The notes under the pieces were generated by a model, which had not been told where the DNA came from, made no database searches, and saw nothing but the letters and a program-made list of their open reading frames with translations. From assembly GCA_023634235.1 (NCBI GenBank), contig JAMKCF010000031.1, positions 2,046,001 through 2,110,000 on the forward strand: a stretch of DNA of 64,000 nt, written 5' to 3'. This DNA comes from Pisaster brevispinus (lineage: Eukaryota; Echinodermata; Asteroidea; Forcipulatida; Asteriidae). The translations under genes were made by a program, and so were the position numbers. Of this stretch, positions 20,801 through 33,155 are shown piece by piece; positions within the stretch are counted from its first letter, which is position 1, and every line of letters begins with the position of its first letter.

Positions 20801-23545
20801 TGTAGCGTCCCCGTTTGCTGGTCTTTTCCGGTGTGAAGCCTGCCCGCAACGGCCGTAAAAGTCCAATTTCCGGATGCAGGGATACCTAAGGAAGATTCAG
20901 GTAAAAAATTCATCTCTCTAGCATGCCTAGATCGGGAGTTATTCCCATTACCCCGGTCCGCACGACCTTGTCTCGCAGCCGGTTTTTTTTTTTTTTTTTG
21001 GGGGGGGGTCAATTTCTGTTAGGGGTAGGGCTTACATCCAGGCCGCTCGCCTCGCCTACAGAGTCGTCAGCAACCCCGAACTCACGGTAGAGAGAGCCCT
21101 TGAGACGGGCTTTACAGTGGTGCTAAACTTGTGCAGATCCGATATTGCCTTGGGGGTGATTTGACCATCCTTATTTTATGTTAGTCTCTTTTACATCAAA
21201 TTCGAGATGAAGCTGTTTTGCGGGGCCTTTGTAGCGTCCCCGTTTGCTGGTCTTTTCCGGTGTAAAGCCTGCCCGCATTGGCCGTAAAAGTCCAATTTCC
21301 GGGTGCGGGTATACCTAAGGAAGATTCAGGCGAAAATGTCATCTCTCTAGCATGCCTAGATCGGGAGTTATTCCCAAATTCACCGCACAGTTAAATTGGG
21401 CCATTACCCCGGTCCGCACGACCTTGTCTCGCAGCCGGTTTTTGGGAGGGGTCAATTTCTGTTAGGGGTAGGGCTAACATCCAGGTCGCTCGCCTCGCCT
21501 ACAGAGTCGTCAGCAACCCCAAACTCACGGTAGAGGGAGCCCTTGAGACGGGCTTTACAGTGGTGCTAAACTTGTGCAGATCCGATATTGCCATGGGGGT
21601 GATTTGACCATCCTTATTTTGTGTTTGTCTCTTTTACAGCAAATTCGAGATGAAGCTGTTTTGCGGGGCCTTTGTAGCGTCCCCGTTTGCTGGTCTTTTC
21701 CGGTGTGAAGCCTGCCCGCAACGGCCGTAAAAGTCCAATTTCCGGATGCAGGGATACCTAAGGAAGATTCAGGTAAAAAATTCATCTCTCTAGCATGCCT
21801 AGATCGGGAGTTATTCCCATTACCCCGGTCCGCACGACCTTGTCTCGCAGCCGGTTTTTTTTTTTTGGGGGGGGGGGGGTCAATTTCTGTTAGGGGTAGG
21901 GCTTACATCCAGGCCGCTCGCCTCGCCTGCAGAGTCGTCAGCAACCCCAAACTCACGGTAGAGAGAGCCCTTGAGACGGGCTTTACAGTGGTGCTAAACT
22001 TGTGCAGATCCGATATTGCCTTGGGGGTGATTTGACCATCCTTATTTTATGTTTGTCTCTTTTACATCAAATTCGAGATGAAGCTGTTTTGCGGGGCCTT
22101 TGTAGCGTCCCCGTTTGCTGGTCTTTTCCGGTGTAAAGCCTGCCCGCATTGGCCGTAAAAGTCCAATTTCCGGGTGCGGGGATACCTAAGGAAGATTCAG
22201 GCGAAAATTTCATATCTCTAGCATGCCTAGATCGGGAGTTATTCCCAAATTCACCGCACAGTTAAATTGGGCCATTACCCCGGTCCGCACGACCTTGTCT
22301 CGCAGCCGGTTTTTGGGAGGGGTCAATTTCTGTTAGGGGTAGGGCTAACATCCAGGTCGCTCGCCTCGCGTACAGAATCGTCAGCAACCCCAAACTCACG
22401 GTAGAGGGAGCCCTTGAGACGGGCTTTACAGTGGTACTAAACTTGTGCAGATCCGATATTGCCTTGGGGGTGATTTGACCATCCTTATTTTGTGTTTGTC
22501 TCTTTTACAGCAAATTCGAGATGAAGCTGTTTTGCGGGGCCTTTGTAGCGTCCCCGTTTGCTGGTCTTTTCCGGTGTGAAGCCTGCCCGCAACGGCCGTA
22601 AAAGTCCAATTTCCGGATGCAGGGATACCTAAGGAAGATTCAGGTAAAAAATTCATCTCTCTAGCATGCCTAGATCGGGAGTTATTCCCATTACCCCGGT
22701 CCGCACGACCTTGTCTCGCAGCCGGTTTTTTTTTTTTTTTTTTGGGGGGGGGTCAATTTCTGTTAGGGGTAGGGCTTACATCCAGGCCGCTCGCCTCGCC
22801 TACAGAGTCGTCAGCAACCCCGAACTCACGGTAGAGAGAGCCCTTGAGACGGGCTTTACAGTGGTGCTAAACTTGTGCAGATCCGATATTGCCTTGGGGG
22901 TGATTTGACCATTCTTATTTTATGTTTGTCTCTTTTACATCAAATTCGAGATGAAGCTGTTTTGCGGGGCCTTTGTAGCGTCCCCGTTTGCTGGTCTTTT
23001 CCGGTGTAAAGCCTGCCCGCATTGGCCGTAAAAGTCCAATTTCCGGGTGCGGGGATACCTAAGGAAGATTCAGGCGAAAATTTCATCTCTCTAGCATGCC
23101 TAGATCGGGAGTTATTCCCAAATTCACCGCACAGTTAAATTGGGCCATTACCCCGGTCCGCACGACCTTGTCTCGCAGCCGGTTTTTGGGAGGGGTCAAT
23201 TTCTGTTAGGGGTAGGGCTAACATCCAGGTCGCTCGCCTCGCCTACAGAGTCGTCAGCAACCCCAAACTCACGGTAGAGGGAGCCCTTGAGACGGGCTTT
23301 ACAGTGGTGCTAAACTTGTGCAGATCCGATATTGCCTTGGGGGTGATTTGACCATCCTTATTTTGTGTTTGTCTCTTTTACAGCAAATTCGAGATGAAGC
23401 TGTTTTGCGGGGCCTTTGTAGCGTCCCCGTTTGCTGGTCTTTTCCGGTGTGAAGCCTGCCCGCAACGGCCGTAAAAGTCCAATTTCCGGATGCAGGGATA
23501 CCTAAGGAAGATTCAGGTAAAAAATTCATCTCTCTAGCATGCCTA
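17373..23545 (+). repeat. Large duplicated segment, copy 2, with extra dimer
   Basis: Starts: 17373, 17896, 18318, 18748, 19191, 19616, 20059, 20487, then 20930 and 21359 (an extra B-A pair), then 21802, 22230, 22673, 23103. The offset from copy 1 is 5,719-5,722 up to 20487 and 6,595-6,597 from 21802, so one dimer (872 bases) lies between. The pair at 20930/21359 has its own markers (TTAGTCTC, GCGGGTATACC, GCCATGGGGG). Confidence 0.85.
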
Positions 23546-24844
23546 GATCGGGAGTTATTCCCATTACCCCGGTCCGCACGACCTTGTCTCGCAGCCGGTT
23601 TTTTTTTTTTTTTTTGGGGGGGGTCAATTTCTGTTAGGGGTAGGGCTTACATCCAGGCCGCTCGCCTCGCCTACAGAGTCGTCAGCAACCACAAACTCAC
23701 GGTAGAGAGAGCCCTTGAGACGGGCTTTACAGTGGTGCTAAACTTGTGCAGATCTGATATTGCCTTGGGGGTGATTTGACCATCCTTATTTTATGTTTGT
23801 CTCTTTTACATCAAGTTCGAGATGAAGCTGTTTTGCGGGGCCTTTGTAGCGTCCCCGTTTGCTGGTCTTTTCCGGTGTAAAGCCTGCCCGCATTGGCCGT
23901 AAAAGTCCAATTTCCGGGTGCGGGGATACCTAAGGAAGATTCAGGCGAAAATTTCATCTCTCTAGCATGCCTAGATCGGGAGTTATTCCCAAATTCACCG
24001 CACAGTTAAATTGGGCCATTACCCCGGTCCGCACGACCTTGTCTCGCAGCCGGTTTTTGGGAGGGGTCAATTTCTGTTAGGGGTAGGGCTAACATCCAGG
24101 TCGCTCGCCTCGCCTACAGAGTCGTCAGCAACCCCAAACTCACGGTAGAGGGAGCCCTTGAGACGGGCTTTACAGTGGTGCTAAACTTGTGCAGATCCGA
24201 TATTGCCTTGGGGGTGATTTGACCATCCTTATTTTGTGTTTGTCTCTTTTACAGCAAATTCGAGATGAAGCTGTTTTGCGGGGCCTTTGTAGCGTCCCCG
24301 TTTGCTGGTCTTTTCCGGTGTGAAGCTTGCCCGCAACGGCCGTAAAAGTCCAATTTCCGGATGCAGGGATACCTAAGGAAGATTCAGGTAAAAAATTCAT
24401 CTCTCTAGCATGCCTAGATCGGGAGTTATTCCCATTACCCCGGTCCGCACGACCTTGTCTCGCAGCCGGTTTTTTTTTTTTTTTTTGGGGGGGGTCAATT
24501 TCTGTTAGGGGTAGGGCTTACATCCAGGCCGCTCGCCTCGCCTACAGAGTCGTCAGCAACCCCAAACTCACGGTAGAGAGAGCCCTTGAGACGGGCTTTA
24601 CAGTGGTGCTAAACTTGTGCAGATCTGATATTGCCTTGGGGGTGATTTGACCATCCTTATTTTATGTTTGTCTCTTTTACATCAAATTCGAGATGAAGCT
24701 GTTTTGCGGGGCCTTTGTAGCGTCCCCGTTTGCTGGTCTTTTCCGGTGTAAAGCCTACCCGCATTGGCCGTAAAAGTCCAATTTCCGGATGCGGGGATAC
24801 CTAAGGAAGATTCAGGCGAAAATTTCATCTCTCTAGCATGCCTA
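18318..24844 (+). repeat. Longest regular A-B run (15 monomers)
   Basis: Starts: 18318 B, 18748 A, 19191 B, 19616 A, 20059 B, 20487 A, 20930 B, 21359 A, 21802 B (T12G13, longest G run), 22230 A, 22673 B, 23103 A, 23546 B, 23974 A, 24417 B. No monomer breaks alternation. Confidence 0.9.
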
Positions 24845-26159
24845 GATCGGGAGTTATTCCCAAATTCACCGCACAGTTAAATTGGGCCATTACCCCGGTC
24901 CGCACGACCTTGTCTCGCAGCCGGTTTTTGGGAGGGGTCAATTTCTGTTAGGGGTAGGGCTAACATCCAGGTCGCTCGCCTCGCCTACAGAGTCGTCAGC
25001 AACCCCAAACTCACGGTAGAGGGAGCCCTTGAGACGGGCTTTACAGTGGTACTAAACTTGTGCAGATCCGATATTGCCTTGGGGGTGATTTGACCATCCT
25101 TATTTTATGTTTGTCTCTTTTACATCAAGTTCGAGATGAAGCTGTTTTGCGGGGCCTTTGTAGCGTCCCCGTTTGCTGGTCTTTTCCGGTGTAAAGCCTG
25201 CCCGCATTGGCCGTAAAAGTCCAATTTCCGGGTGCGGGGATACCTAAGGAAGATTCAGGCGAAAATTTCATCTCTCTAGCATGCCTAGATCGGGAGTTAT
25301 TCCCAAATTCACCGCAAAGTTAAATTGGGCCATTACCCCGGTCCGCACGACCTTGTCTCGCAGCCGGTTTTTGGGAGGGGTCAATTTCTGTTAGGGGTAG
25401 GGCTAACATCCAGGTCGCTCGCCTCGCCTACAGAGTCGTCAGCAACCCCAAACTCACGGTAGAGGGAGCCCTTGAGACGGGCTTTACAGTGGTGCTAAAC
25501 TTGTGCAGATCCGATATTGCCTTGGGGGTGATTTGACCATCCTTATTTTGTGTTTGTCTCTTTTACAGCAAATTCGAGATGAAGCTGTTTTGCGGGGCCT
25601 TTGTAGCGTCCCCGTTTGCTGGTCTTTTCCGGTGTGAAGCTTGCCCGCAACGGCCGTAAAAGTCCAATTTCCGGATGCAGGGATACCTAAGGAAGATTCA
25701 GGTAAAAAATTCATCTCTCTAGCATGCCTAGATCGGGAGTTATTCCCATTACCCCGGTCCGCACGACCTTGTCTCGCAGCCGGTTTTTTTTTTTTTTTTT
25801 GGGGGGGGGTCAATTTCTGTTAGGGGTAGGGCTTACATCCAGGCCGCTCGCCTCGCCTACAGAGTCGTCAGCAACCCCAAACTCACGGTAGAGAGAGCCC
25901 TTGAGACGGGCTTTACAGTGGTGCTAAACTTGTGCAGATCCGATATTGCCTTGGGGGTGATTTGACCATCCTTATTTTATGTTTGTCTCTTTTACATCAA
26001 ATTCGAGATGAAGCTGTTTTGCGGGGCCTTTGTAGCGTCCCCGTTTGCTGGTCTTTTCCGGTGTAAAGCCTACCCGCATTGGCCGTAAAAGTCCAATTTC
26101 CGGATGCGGGGATACCTAAGGAAGATTCAGGCGAAAATTTCATCTCTCTAGCATGCCTA
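23974..26159 (+). repeat. Five-monomer duplication, copy 1
   Basis: Starts: 23974 A (GAAGCTTGCC), 24417 B (AGATCTGATA, CCTACCCG, GGATGCGGGG), 24845 hybrid (A front, GTACTAAAC, B back with ATCAAGTTCG), 25288 A (GCAAAGTTAAA in the insert), 25731 B. Copy 2 follows immediately with an offset of 2,186-2,187 bases. Confidence 0.9.
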
Positions 26160-28347
26160 GATCGGGAGTTATTCCCAAATTCACCGCACAGTTAAATTGG
26201 GCCATTACCCCGGTCCGCACGACCTTGTCTCGCAGCCGGTTTTTGGGAGGGGTCAATTTCTGTTAGGGGTAGGGCTAACATCCAGGTCGCTCGCCTCGCC
26301 TACAGAGTCGTCAGCAACCCCAAACTCACGGTAGAGGGAGCCCTTGAGACGGGCTTTACAGTGGTGCTAAACTTGTGCAGATCCGATATTGCCTTGGGGG
26401 TGATTTGACCATCCTTATTTTGTGTTTGTCTCTTTTACAGCAAATTCGAGATGAAGCTGTTTTGCGGGGCCTTTGTAGCGTCCCCGTTTGCTGGTCTTTT
26501 CCGGTGTGAAGCTTGCCCGCAACGGCCGTAAAAGTCCAATTTCCGGATGCAGGGATACCTAAGGAAGATTCAGGTAAAAAATTCATCTCTCTAGCATGCC
26601 TAGATCGGGAGTTATTCCCATTACCCCGGTCCGCACGACCTTGTCTCGCAGCCGGTTTTTTTTTTTTTTTGGGGGGGGGGGTCAATTTCTGTTAGGGGTA
26701 GGGCTTACATCCAGGCCGCTCGCCTCGCCTACAGAGTCGTCAGCAACCCCAAACTCACGGTAGAGAGAGCCCTTGAGACGGGCTTTACAGTGGTGCTAAA
26801 CTTGTGCAGATCTGATATTGCCTTGGGGGTGATTTGACCATCCTTATTTTATGTTTGTCTCTTTTACATCAAATTCGAGATGAAGCTGTTTTGCGGGGCC
26901 TTTGTAGCGTCCCCGTTTGCTGGTCTTTTCCGGTGTAAAGCCTACCCGCATTGGCCGTAAAAGTCCAATTTCCGGATGCGGGGATACCTAAGGAAGATTC
27001 AGGCGAAAATTTCATCTCTCTAGCATGCCTAGATCGGGAGTTATTCCCAAATTCACCGCACAGTTAAATTGGGCCATTACCCCGGTCCGCACGACCTTGT
27101 CTCGCAGCCGGTTTTTGGGAGGGGTCAATTTCTGTTAGGGGTAGGGCTAACATCCAGGTCGCTCGCCTCGCCTACAGAGTCGTCAGCAACCCCAAACTCA
27201 CGGTAGAGGGAGCCCTTGAGACGGGCTTTACAGTGGTACTAAACTTGTGCAGATCCGATATTGCCTTGGGGGTGATTTGACCATCCTTATTTTATGTTTG
27301 TCTCTTTTACATCAAGTTCGAGATGAAGCTGTTTTGCGGGGCCTTTGTAGCGTCCCCGTTTGCTGGTCTTTTCCGGTGTAAAGCCTGCCCGCATTGGCCG
27401 TAAAAGTCCAATTTCCGGGTGCGGGGATACCTAAGGAAGATTCAGGCGAAAATTTCATCTCTCTAGCATGCCTAGATCGGGAGTTATTCCCAAATTCACC
27501 GCAAAGTTAAATTGGGCCATTACCCCGGTCCGCACGACCTTGTCTCGCAGCCGGTTTTTGGGAGGGGTCAATTTCTGTTAGGGGTAGGGCTAACATCCAG
27601 GTCGCTCGCCTCGCCTACAGAGTCGTCAGCAACCCCAAACTCACGGTAGAGGGAGCCCTTGAGACGGGCTTTACAGTGGTGCTAAACTTGTGCAGATCCG
27701 ATATTGCCTTGGGGGTGATTTGACCATCCTTATTTTGTGTTTGTCTCTTTTACAGCAAATTCGAGATGAAGCTGTTTTGCGGGGCCTTTGTAGCGTCCCC
27801 GTTTGCTGGTCTTTTCCGGTGTGAAGCTTGCCCGCAACGGCCGTAAAAGTCCAATTTCCGGATGCAGGGATACCTAAGGAAGATTCAGGTAAAAAATTCA
27901 TCTCTCTAGCATGCCTAGATCGGGAGTTATTCCCATTACCCCGGTCCGCACGACCTTGTCTCGCAGCCGGTTTTTTTTTTTTTTTTTTGGGGGGGGGTCA
28001 ATTTCTGTTAGGGGTAGGGCTTACATCCAGGCCGCTCGCCTCGCCTACAGAGTCGTCAGCAACCCCAAACTCACGGTAGAGAGAGCCCTTGAGACGGGCT
28101 TTACAGTGGTGCTAAACTTGTGCAGATCCGATATTGCCTTGGGGGTGATTTGACCATCCTTATTTTATGTTTGTCTCTTTTACATCAAATTCGAGATGAA
28201 GCTGTTTTGCGGGGCCTTTGTAGCGTCCCCGTTTGCTGGTCTTTTCCGGTGTAAAGCCTACCCGCATTGGCCGTAAAAGTCCAATTTCCGGATGCGGGGA
28301 TACCTAAGGAAGATTCAGGCGAAAATTTCATCTCTCTAGCATGCCTA
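26160..28347 (+). repeat. Five-monomer duplication, copy 2
   Basis: Starts: 26160, 26603, 27032 (hybrid), 27475, 27918, carrying the same private variants in the same order as copy 1. The B tracts differ: T17G8 became T15G11 and T17G9 became T18G9, while the flanks look unchanged. The tract therefore mutates faster than the rest. Confidence 0.9.
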
Positions 28348-30091
28348 GATCGGGAGTTATTCCCAAATTCACCGCACAGTTAAATTGGGCCATTACCCCG
28401 GTCCGCACGACCTTGTCTCGCAGCCGGTTTTTGGGAGGGGTCAATTTCTGTTAGGGGTAGGGCTAACATCCAGGTCGCTCGCCTCGCCTACAGAGTCGTC
28501 AGCAACCCCAAACTCACGGTAGAGGGAGCCCTTGAGACGGGCTTTACAGTGGTACTAAACTTGTGCAGATCCGATATTGCCTTGGGGGTGATTTGACCAT
28601 CCTTATTTTGTGTTTGTCTCTTTTACAGCAAATTCGAGATGAAGCCGTTTTGCGGGGCCTTTGTAGCGTCCCCGTTTGCTGGTCTTTTCCGGTGTGAAGC
28701 CTGCCCGCAACGGCCGTAAAAGTCAAATTTCCGGATGCAGGGATACCTAAGGAAGATTCAGGTAAAAAATTCATCTCTCTAGCATGCCTAGATCGGGAGT
28801 TATTCCCATTACCCCGGTCCGCACGACCTTGTCTCGCAGCCGGTTTTTTTTTTTTTTTTTTGGGGGGGGTCAATTTCTGTTAGGGGTAGGGCTTACATCC
28901 AGGCCGATCGCCTCGCCTACAGAGTCGTCAGCAACTCCAAACTCACGGTAGAGAGAGCCCTTGAGACGGGCTTTACAGTGGTGCTAAACTTGTGCAGATC
29001 CGATATTGTCTTGGGGGTGATTTGACCATCCTTATTTTATGTTTGTCTCTTTTACATCAAATTCGAGATGAAGCTGTTTTGCGGGGCCTTTGTAGCGTCC
29101 CCGTTTGCTGGTCTTTTCCGGTGTAAAGCCTGCCCGCATTGGCCGTAAAAGTCCAATTTCCGGGTGCGGGGATACCTAAGGAAGATTCAGGCGAAAATTT
29201 CATCTCTCTAGCATGCCTAGATCGGGAGTTATTCCCAAATTCACCGCACAGTTAAATTGGGCCATTACCCCGGTCCGCACGACCTTGTCTCGCAGCCGGT
29301 TTTTGGGAGGGGTCAATTTCTGTTAGCGGTAGGGCTAACATCCAGGTCGCTCGCCTCGCCTACAGAGTCGTCAGCAACCCCAAACTCACGGTAGAGGGAG
29401 CCCTTGAGACGGGCTTTACAGTGGTGCTAAACTTGTGCAGATCCGATATTGCCTTGGGGGTGATTTGACCATCCTTATTTTGTGTTTGTCTCTTTTACAG
29501 CAAATTCGAGATGAAGCTGTTTTGCGGGGCCTTTGTAGCGTCCCCGTTTGCTGGTCTTTTCCGGTGTGAAGCCTGCCCGCAACGGCCGTAAAAGTCCAAT
29601 TTCCGGATGCAGGGATACCTAAGGAAGATTCAGGTAAAAAATTCATCTCTCTAGCATGCCTAGATCGGGAGTTATTCCCATTACCCCGGTCCGCACGACC
29701 TTGTCTCGCAGCCGGTTTTTTTTTTTTTTTTTTTGGGGGGGTCAATTTCTGTTAGGGGTAGGGCTTACATCCAGGCCGCTCGCCTCGCCTACAGAATCGT
29801 CAGCAACCCCAAACTCACGGTAAAGAGAGCCCTTGAGACGGGCTTTACAGTGGTGCTAAACTTGTGCAGATCCGATATTGCCTTGGGGGTGAATTGACCA
29901 TCCTTATTTTATGTTTGTCTCTTTTACATCAAATTCGAGATGAAGCTGTTTTGCGGGGCCTTTGTAGCGTCCCCGTTTGCTGGTCTTTTCCGGTGTAAAG
30001 CCTGCCCGCATTGGCCGTAAAAGTCCAATTTCCGGGTGCGGGGATACCTAAGGAAGATTCAGGCGAAAATTTTATCTCTCTAGCATGCCTA
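28348..30091 (+). repeat. Regular A-B run
   Basis: Starts: 28348 A (GAAGCCGTTT, AGTCAAATTT), 28791 B (T18G8, GCCGATCGCC), 29220 A (TTAGCGGTAGGG), 29663 B (T19G7, GGTAAAGAGAG, GTGAATTG). Confidence 0.85.
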
Positions 30092-31420
30092 GATCGGGAG
30101 TTATTCCCAAATTCACCGCACAGTTAAATTGGGCCATTACCCCGGTCCGCACGACCTTGTCTCGCAGCCGGTTTTTGGGAGGGGTCAATTTCTGTTAGGG
30201 GTAGGGCTAACATCCAGGTCGCTCGCCTCGCCTACAGAGTCGTCAGCAACCCCAAACTCACGGTAGAGGGAGCCCTTGAGACGGGCTTTACAGTGGTGCT
30301 AAACTTGTGCAGATCCGATATTGCCTTGGGGGTGATTTGACCATCCTTATTTTGTGTTTGTCTCTTTTACAGCAAATTCGAGATGAAGCTGTTTTGCGGG
30401 GCCTTTGTAGCGTCCCCGTTTGCTAGTCTTTTCCGGTGTGAAGCCTGCCCGCAACGGCCGTAAAAGTCCAATTTCCGGGTGCGGGGATACCTAAGGAAGA
30501 TTCAGGCGAAAATTGTATCTCTCTAGCATGCCTAGATCGGGAGTTATTCCCAAATTCACCGCACAGTTAAATTGGGCCATTACCCCGGTCCGCACGACCT
30601 TGTCTCGCAGCCGGTTTTTGGGAGGGGTCAATTTCTGTTAGGGGTAGGGCTAACATCCAGGTCGCTCGCCTCGCCTACAGAGTCGTCAGCAACCCCAAAC
30701 TCACGGTAGAGGGAGCCCTTGAGACGGGCTTTACAGTGGTGCTAAACTTGTGCAGATCCGATATTGTCTTGGGGGTGATTTGACCATCCTTATTTTGTGT
30801 TTGTCTCTTTTACAGCAAATTCGAGATGAGGCTGTTTTGCGGGGCCTTTGTAGCGTCCCCGTTTGCTGGTCTTTTCCGGTGTGAAGCCTGCCCGCAACGG
30901 CCGTAAAAGTCCAATTTCCGGGTGCGGGGATACCTAAGGAAGATTCAGGCTAAAATTTCATCTCTCTAGCATGCCTAGATCGGGAGTTATTCCCAAATTC
31001 ACCGCACAGTTAAATTGGGCCATTACCCCGGTCCGCACGACCTTGTCTCGCAGCTGGTTTTTGGGAGGGGTCAATTTCTGTTAGGGGTAGGGCTAACATC
31101 CAGGTCGCTCGCCTCGCCTACAGAGTCGTCAGCAACCCCAAACTCACGGTAGAGGGAGCCCTTGAGACGGGCTTTACAGTGGTGCTAAACTTGTGCAGAT
31201 CCGATATTGCCTTGGGGGTGATTTGACCATCCTTATTTTGTGTTTGTCTCTTTTACAGCAAATTCGAGATGAAGCTGTTTTGCGGGGCCTTTGTAGCGTC
31301 CCCGTTTGCTGGTCTTTTCCGGTGTGAAGCCTGCCCGCAACGGCCGTAAAAGTCCAATTTCCGGATGCAGGGATACCTAAGGAAGATTCAGGTAAAAAAT
31401 TCATCTCTCTAGCATGCCTA
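30092..31420 (+). repeat. A-A-A run; first two have B tails
   Basis: Starts: 30092, 30535, 30978, each exactly 443 bases. The first two are A through CAACGG but switch to GGGTGCGGGG and a GCGAAAA/GCTAAAA tail. This locally makes a 443-base period instead of ~870. The third is a full A. Confidence 0.9.
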
Positions 31421-33155
31421 GATCGGGAGTTATTCCCATTACCCCGGTCCGCACGACCTTGTCTCGCAGCCGTTTTTTTTTTTTTTTTTTTGGGGGGTCA
31501 ATTTCTGTTAGGGGTAGGGCTTACATCCAGGCCGCTCGCCTCGCCTACAGAGTCGTCAGCAACCCCAAACTCACGGTAGAGAGAGCCCTTGAGACGGGCT
31601 TTACAGTGGTGCTAAACTTGTGCAGATCCGATATTGACTTGGGGGTGATTTGACCATCCTTATTTTATGTTTGTCTCTTTTACATCAAATTCGAGATGAA
31701 GCTGTTTTGCGGGGCCTTTGTAGCGTCCCCGTTTGCTGGTCTTTTCCGGTGTAAAGCCTGCCCGCATTGGCCGTAAAAGTCCAATTTCCGGGTGCGGGGA
31801 TACCTAAGGAAGATTCAGGCGAAAATTTCATCTCTCTAGCATGCCTAGATCGGGAGTTATTCCCAAATTCACCGCACAGTTAAATTGGGCCATTACCCCG
31901 GTCCGCACGACCTTGTCTCGCAGCCGGTTTTTGGGAGGGGTCAATTTCTGTTAGGGGTAGGGCTAACATCCAGGTCGCTCGCCTCGCCTACAGAGTCGTC
32001 AGCAACCCCAAACTCACGGTAGAGGGAGCCCTTGAGACGGGCTTTACAGTGGTGCTAAACTTGTGCAGATCCGATATTGCCTTGGGGGTGATTTGACCAT
32101 CCTTATTTTGTGTTTGTCTCTTTTACAGCAAATTCGAGATGAAGCTGTTTTGCGGGGCCTTTGTAGCGTCCCCGTTTGCTGGTCTTTTCCGGTGTGAAGC
32201 CTGCCCGCAACGGCCGTAAAAGTCAAATTTCCGGATGCAGGGATACCTAAGGAAGATTCAGGTAAAAAATTCATCTCTCTAGCATGCCTAGATCGGGAGT
32301 TATTCCCATTACCCCGGTCCGCACGACCTTGTCTCGCAGCCGGTTTTTTTTTTTTGGGGGGGGGGTCAATTTCTGTTAGGGGTAGGGCTTACATCCAGGC
32401 CGCTCGCCTCGCCTACAGAGTCGTCAGCAACCCCAAACTCACGGTAGAGAGAGCCCTTGAGACGGGCTTTACAGTGGTGCTAAACTTGTGCAGATCCGAT
32501 ATTGACTTGGGGGTGATTTGACCATCCTTATTTTATGTTTGTCTCTTTTACATCAAATTCGAGATGAAGCTGTTTTGCGGGGCCTTTGTAGCGTCCCCGT
32601 TTGCTGGTCTTTTCCGGTGTAAAGCCTGCCCGCATTGGCCGTAAAAGTCCAATTTCCGGGTGCGGGGATACCTAAGGAAGATTCAGGCGAAAATTTCATC
32701 TCTCTAGCATGCCTAGATCGGGAGTTATTCCCAAATTCACCGCACAGTTAAATTGGGCCATTACCCCGGTCCGCACGACCTTGTCTCGCAGCCGGTTTTT
32801 GGGAGGGGTCAATTTCTGTTAGGGGTAGGGCTAACATCCAGGTCGCTCGCCTCGCCTACAGAGTCGTCAGCAACCCCAAACTCACGGTAGAGGGAGCCCT
32901 TGAGACGGGCTTTACAGTGGTGCTAAACTTGTGCAGATCCGATATTGCCTTGAGGATTTGACCATCCTTATTTTGTGTTTGTCTCTTTTACAGCAAATTC
33001 GAGATGAAGCTGTTTTGCGGGGCCTTTGTAGCGTCCCCGTTTGCTGGTCTTTTCCGGTGTGAAGCCTGCCCGCAACGGCCGTAAAAGTCAAATTTCCGGA
33101 TGCAGGGATACCTAAGGAAGATTCAGGTAAAAAATTCATCTCTCTAGCATGCCTA
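31421..33155 (+). repeat. A-B run with GACTTGG B copies
   Basis: Starts: 31421 B (T19G6), 31848 A, 32291 B (T12G10), 32716 A (440 bases; CCTTGAGGATTTG replaces CCTTGGGGGTGATTTG). Both B copies carry ATTGACTTGG, also found at 36175 and 37906. Confidence 0.85.

Noticed and set aside
11735..23545. The large duplication as an assembly artefact
   Set aside because: The copies differ by an 81-base duplication, an extra dimer and several tract lengths, so they are not the same molecule placed twice. Long spanning reads would still be the decisive test.
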